From the NCBI GenBank assembly GCA_020048255.1, contig JAIFMR010000053.1, forward strand, positions 1-22,432: 22,432 bases of DNA, given 5' to 3'. This DNA comes from Rhodoferax sp. GTDB taxonomy: Bacteria; Pseudomonadota; Gammaproteobacteria; Burkholderiales; Burkholderiaceae_C. This document shows positions 22,310-22,432 of this stretch, piece after piece; position 1 is the first letter of the stretch; every line of letters begins with the position of its first letter. The notes beneath the pieces are model-generated. The model saw only the letters and a program-made list of their open reading frames with translations, searched no databases and was not told the origin of the DNA. A program made the position numbers and the translations under genes.

Positions 22310-22432
22310 TCAGTGGGCCTTCACGTTGAAACTGAACTGGCCCGACGCGTCTCGCGCCAAAGACAGCGACTGGTTGGCGGGCAAGTGAATGCGGGCAGCA
22401 CAAATATCCGCCTGAATCGGCAATTCGCGCCC
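22310..22432 (-). CDS. pyrR: PyrR C-terminal end (5' part outside window)
   Basis: The last 40 codons of a minus-strand frame are visible, beginning at the window edge with GRELPIQADICAARIHLPAN and ending in a TGA at 22310-22312. The GRELPI and LPANQSL pattern matches the C-terminus of proteobacterial PyrR (bifunctional pyr regulator/uracil phosphoribosyltransferase family). A 2-base gap to pyrB supports a pyrR-pyrB-pyrC' operon. Confidence 0.75.
   Translation of the reverse strand, partial: GRELPIQADICAARIHLPANQSLSLARDASGQFSFNVKAH

Overview
The window reads as a chromosomal segment of a betaproteobacterium, most likely a Burkholderiales/Comamonadaceae-type freshwater sulfur oxidiser. The grounds are the oxidative-type dsr operon (dsrEFH and dsrL are both present), a pyrR-pyrB-pyrC' pyrimidine block, and AT-rich palindromic repeats of a kind I associate with Comamonadaceae genomes. 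The genus is not fixed by anything I can see.

Region 1 (1-10539, minus strand) is a nearly complete dsr operon in the classic order dsrA-B-E-F-H-C-M-K-L-J-O-P. It holds siroheme sulfite reductase DsrAB, the DsrEFH sulfur-transfer complex, DsrC, the NADH:acceptor flavoprotein DsrL, and the membrane complex DsrMKJOP. The window edge cuts dsrP, so dsrN, dsrR or dsrS, if present, lie outside.

Region 2 (10540-10850) is a divergent regulatory interval. Region 3 (10851-15830, plus strand) is the least ordinary part. It is a tightly packed, apparently co-transcribed set of eight genes: a 79-aa unknown; a Cas6/Cmx6-like RAMP protein with no CRISPR array; a DsrC-family protein that has lost both redox cysteines; a 204-aa unknown; a TauD-type Fe(II)/2-oxoglutarate dioxygenase; an HTH-like domain joined to a 2Fe-2S ferredoxin and flavin-reductase-like module; a LexA/S24-like fold with no DNA-binding domain and no catalytic lysine; and a 72-aa unknown. 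I see it as a candidate accessory or regulatory module of Dsr sulfur oxidation.

Region 4 (15869-19826, minus strand) is a second sulfur-trafficking operon. A Cys-containing ArsR regulator stands at its head, followed by tusA, a DsrE2-like gene, a secreted protein possibly of DUF302 type, a YeeE/YedE (TsuA-like) sulfur transporter, a thioredoxin and a TusE-like DsrC homologue. A plausible chain is sulfur import, then TusA/DsrE2 relay, then DsrEFH/DsrC, then DsrAB with DsrMKJOP and DsrL.

Region 5 (20006-22432, minus strand) is housekeeping pyrimidine synthesis: partial pyrR, pyrB, and a dihydroorotase homologue that has lost its metal ligands (pDHO, PyrC').
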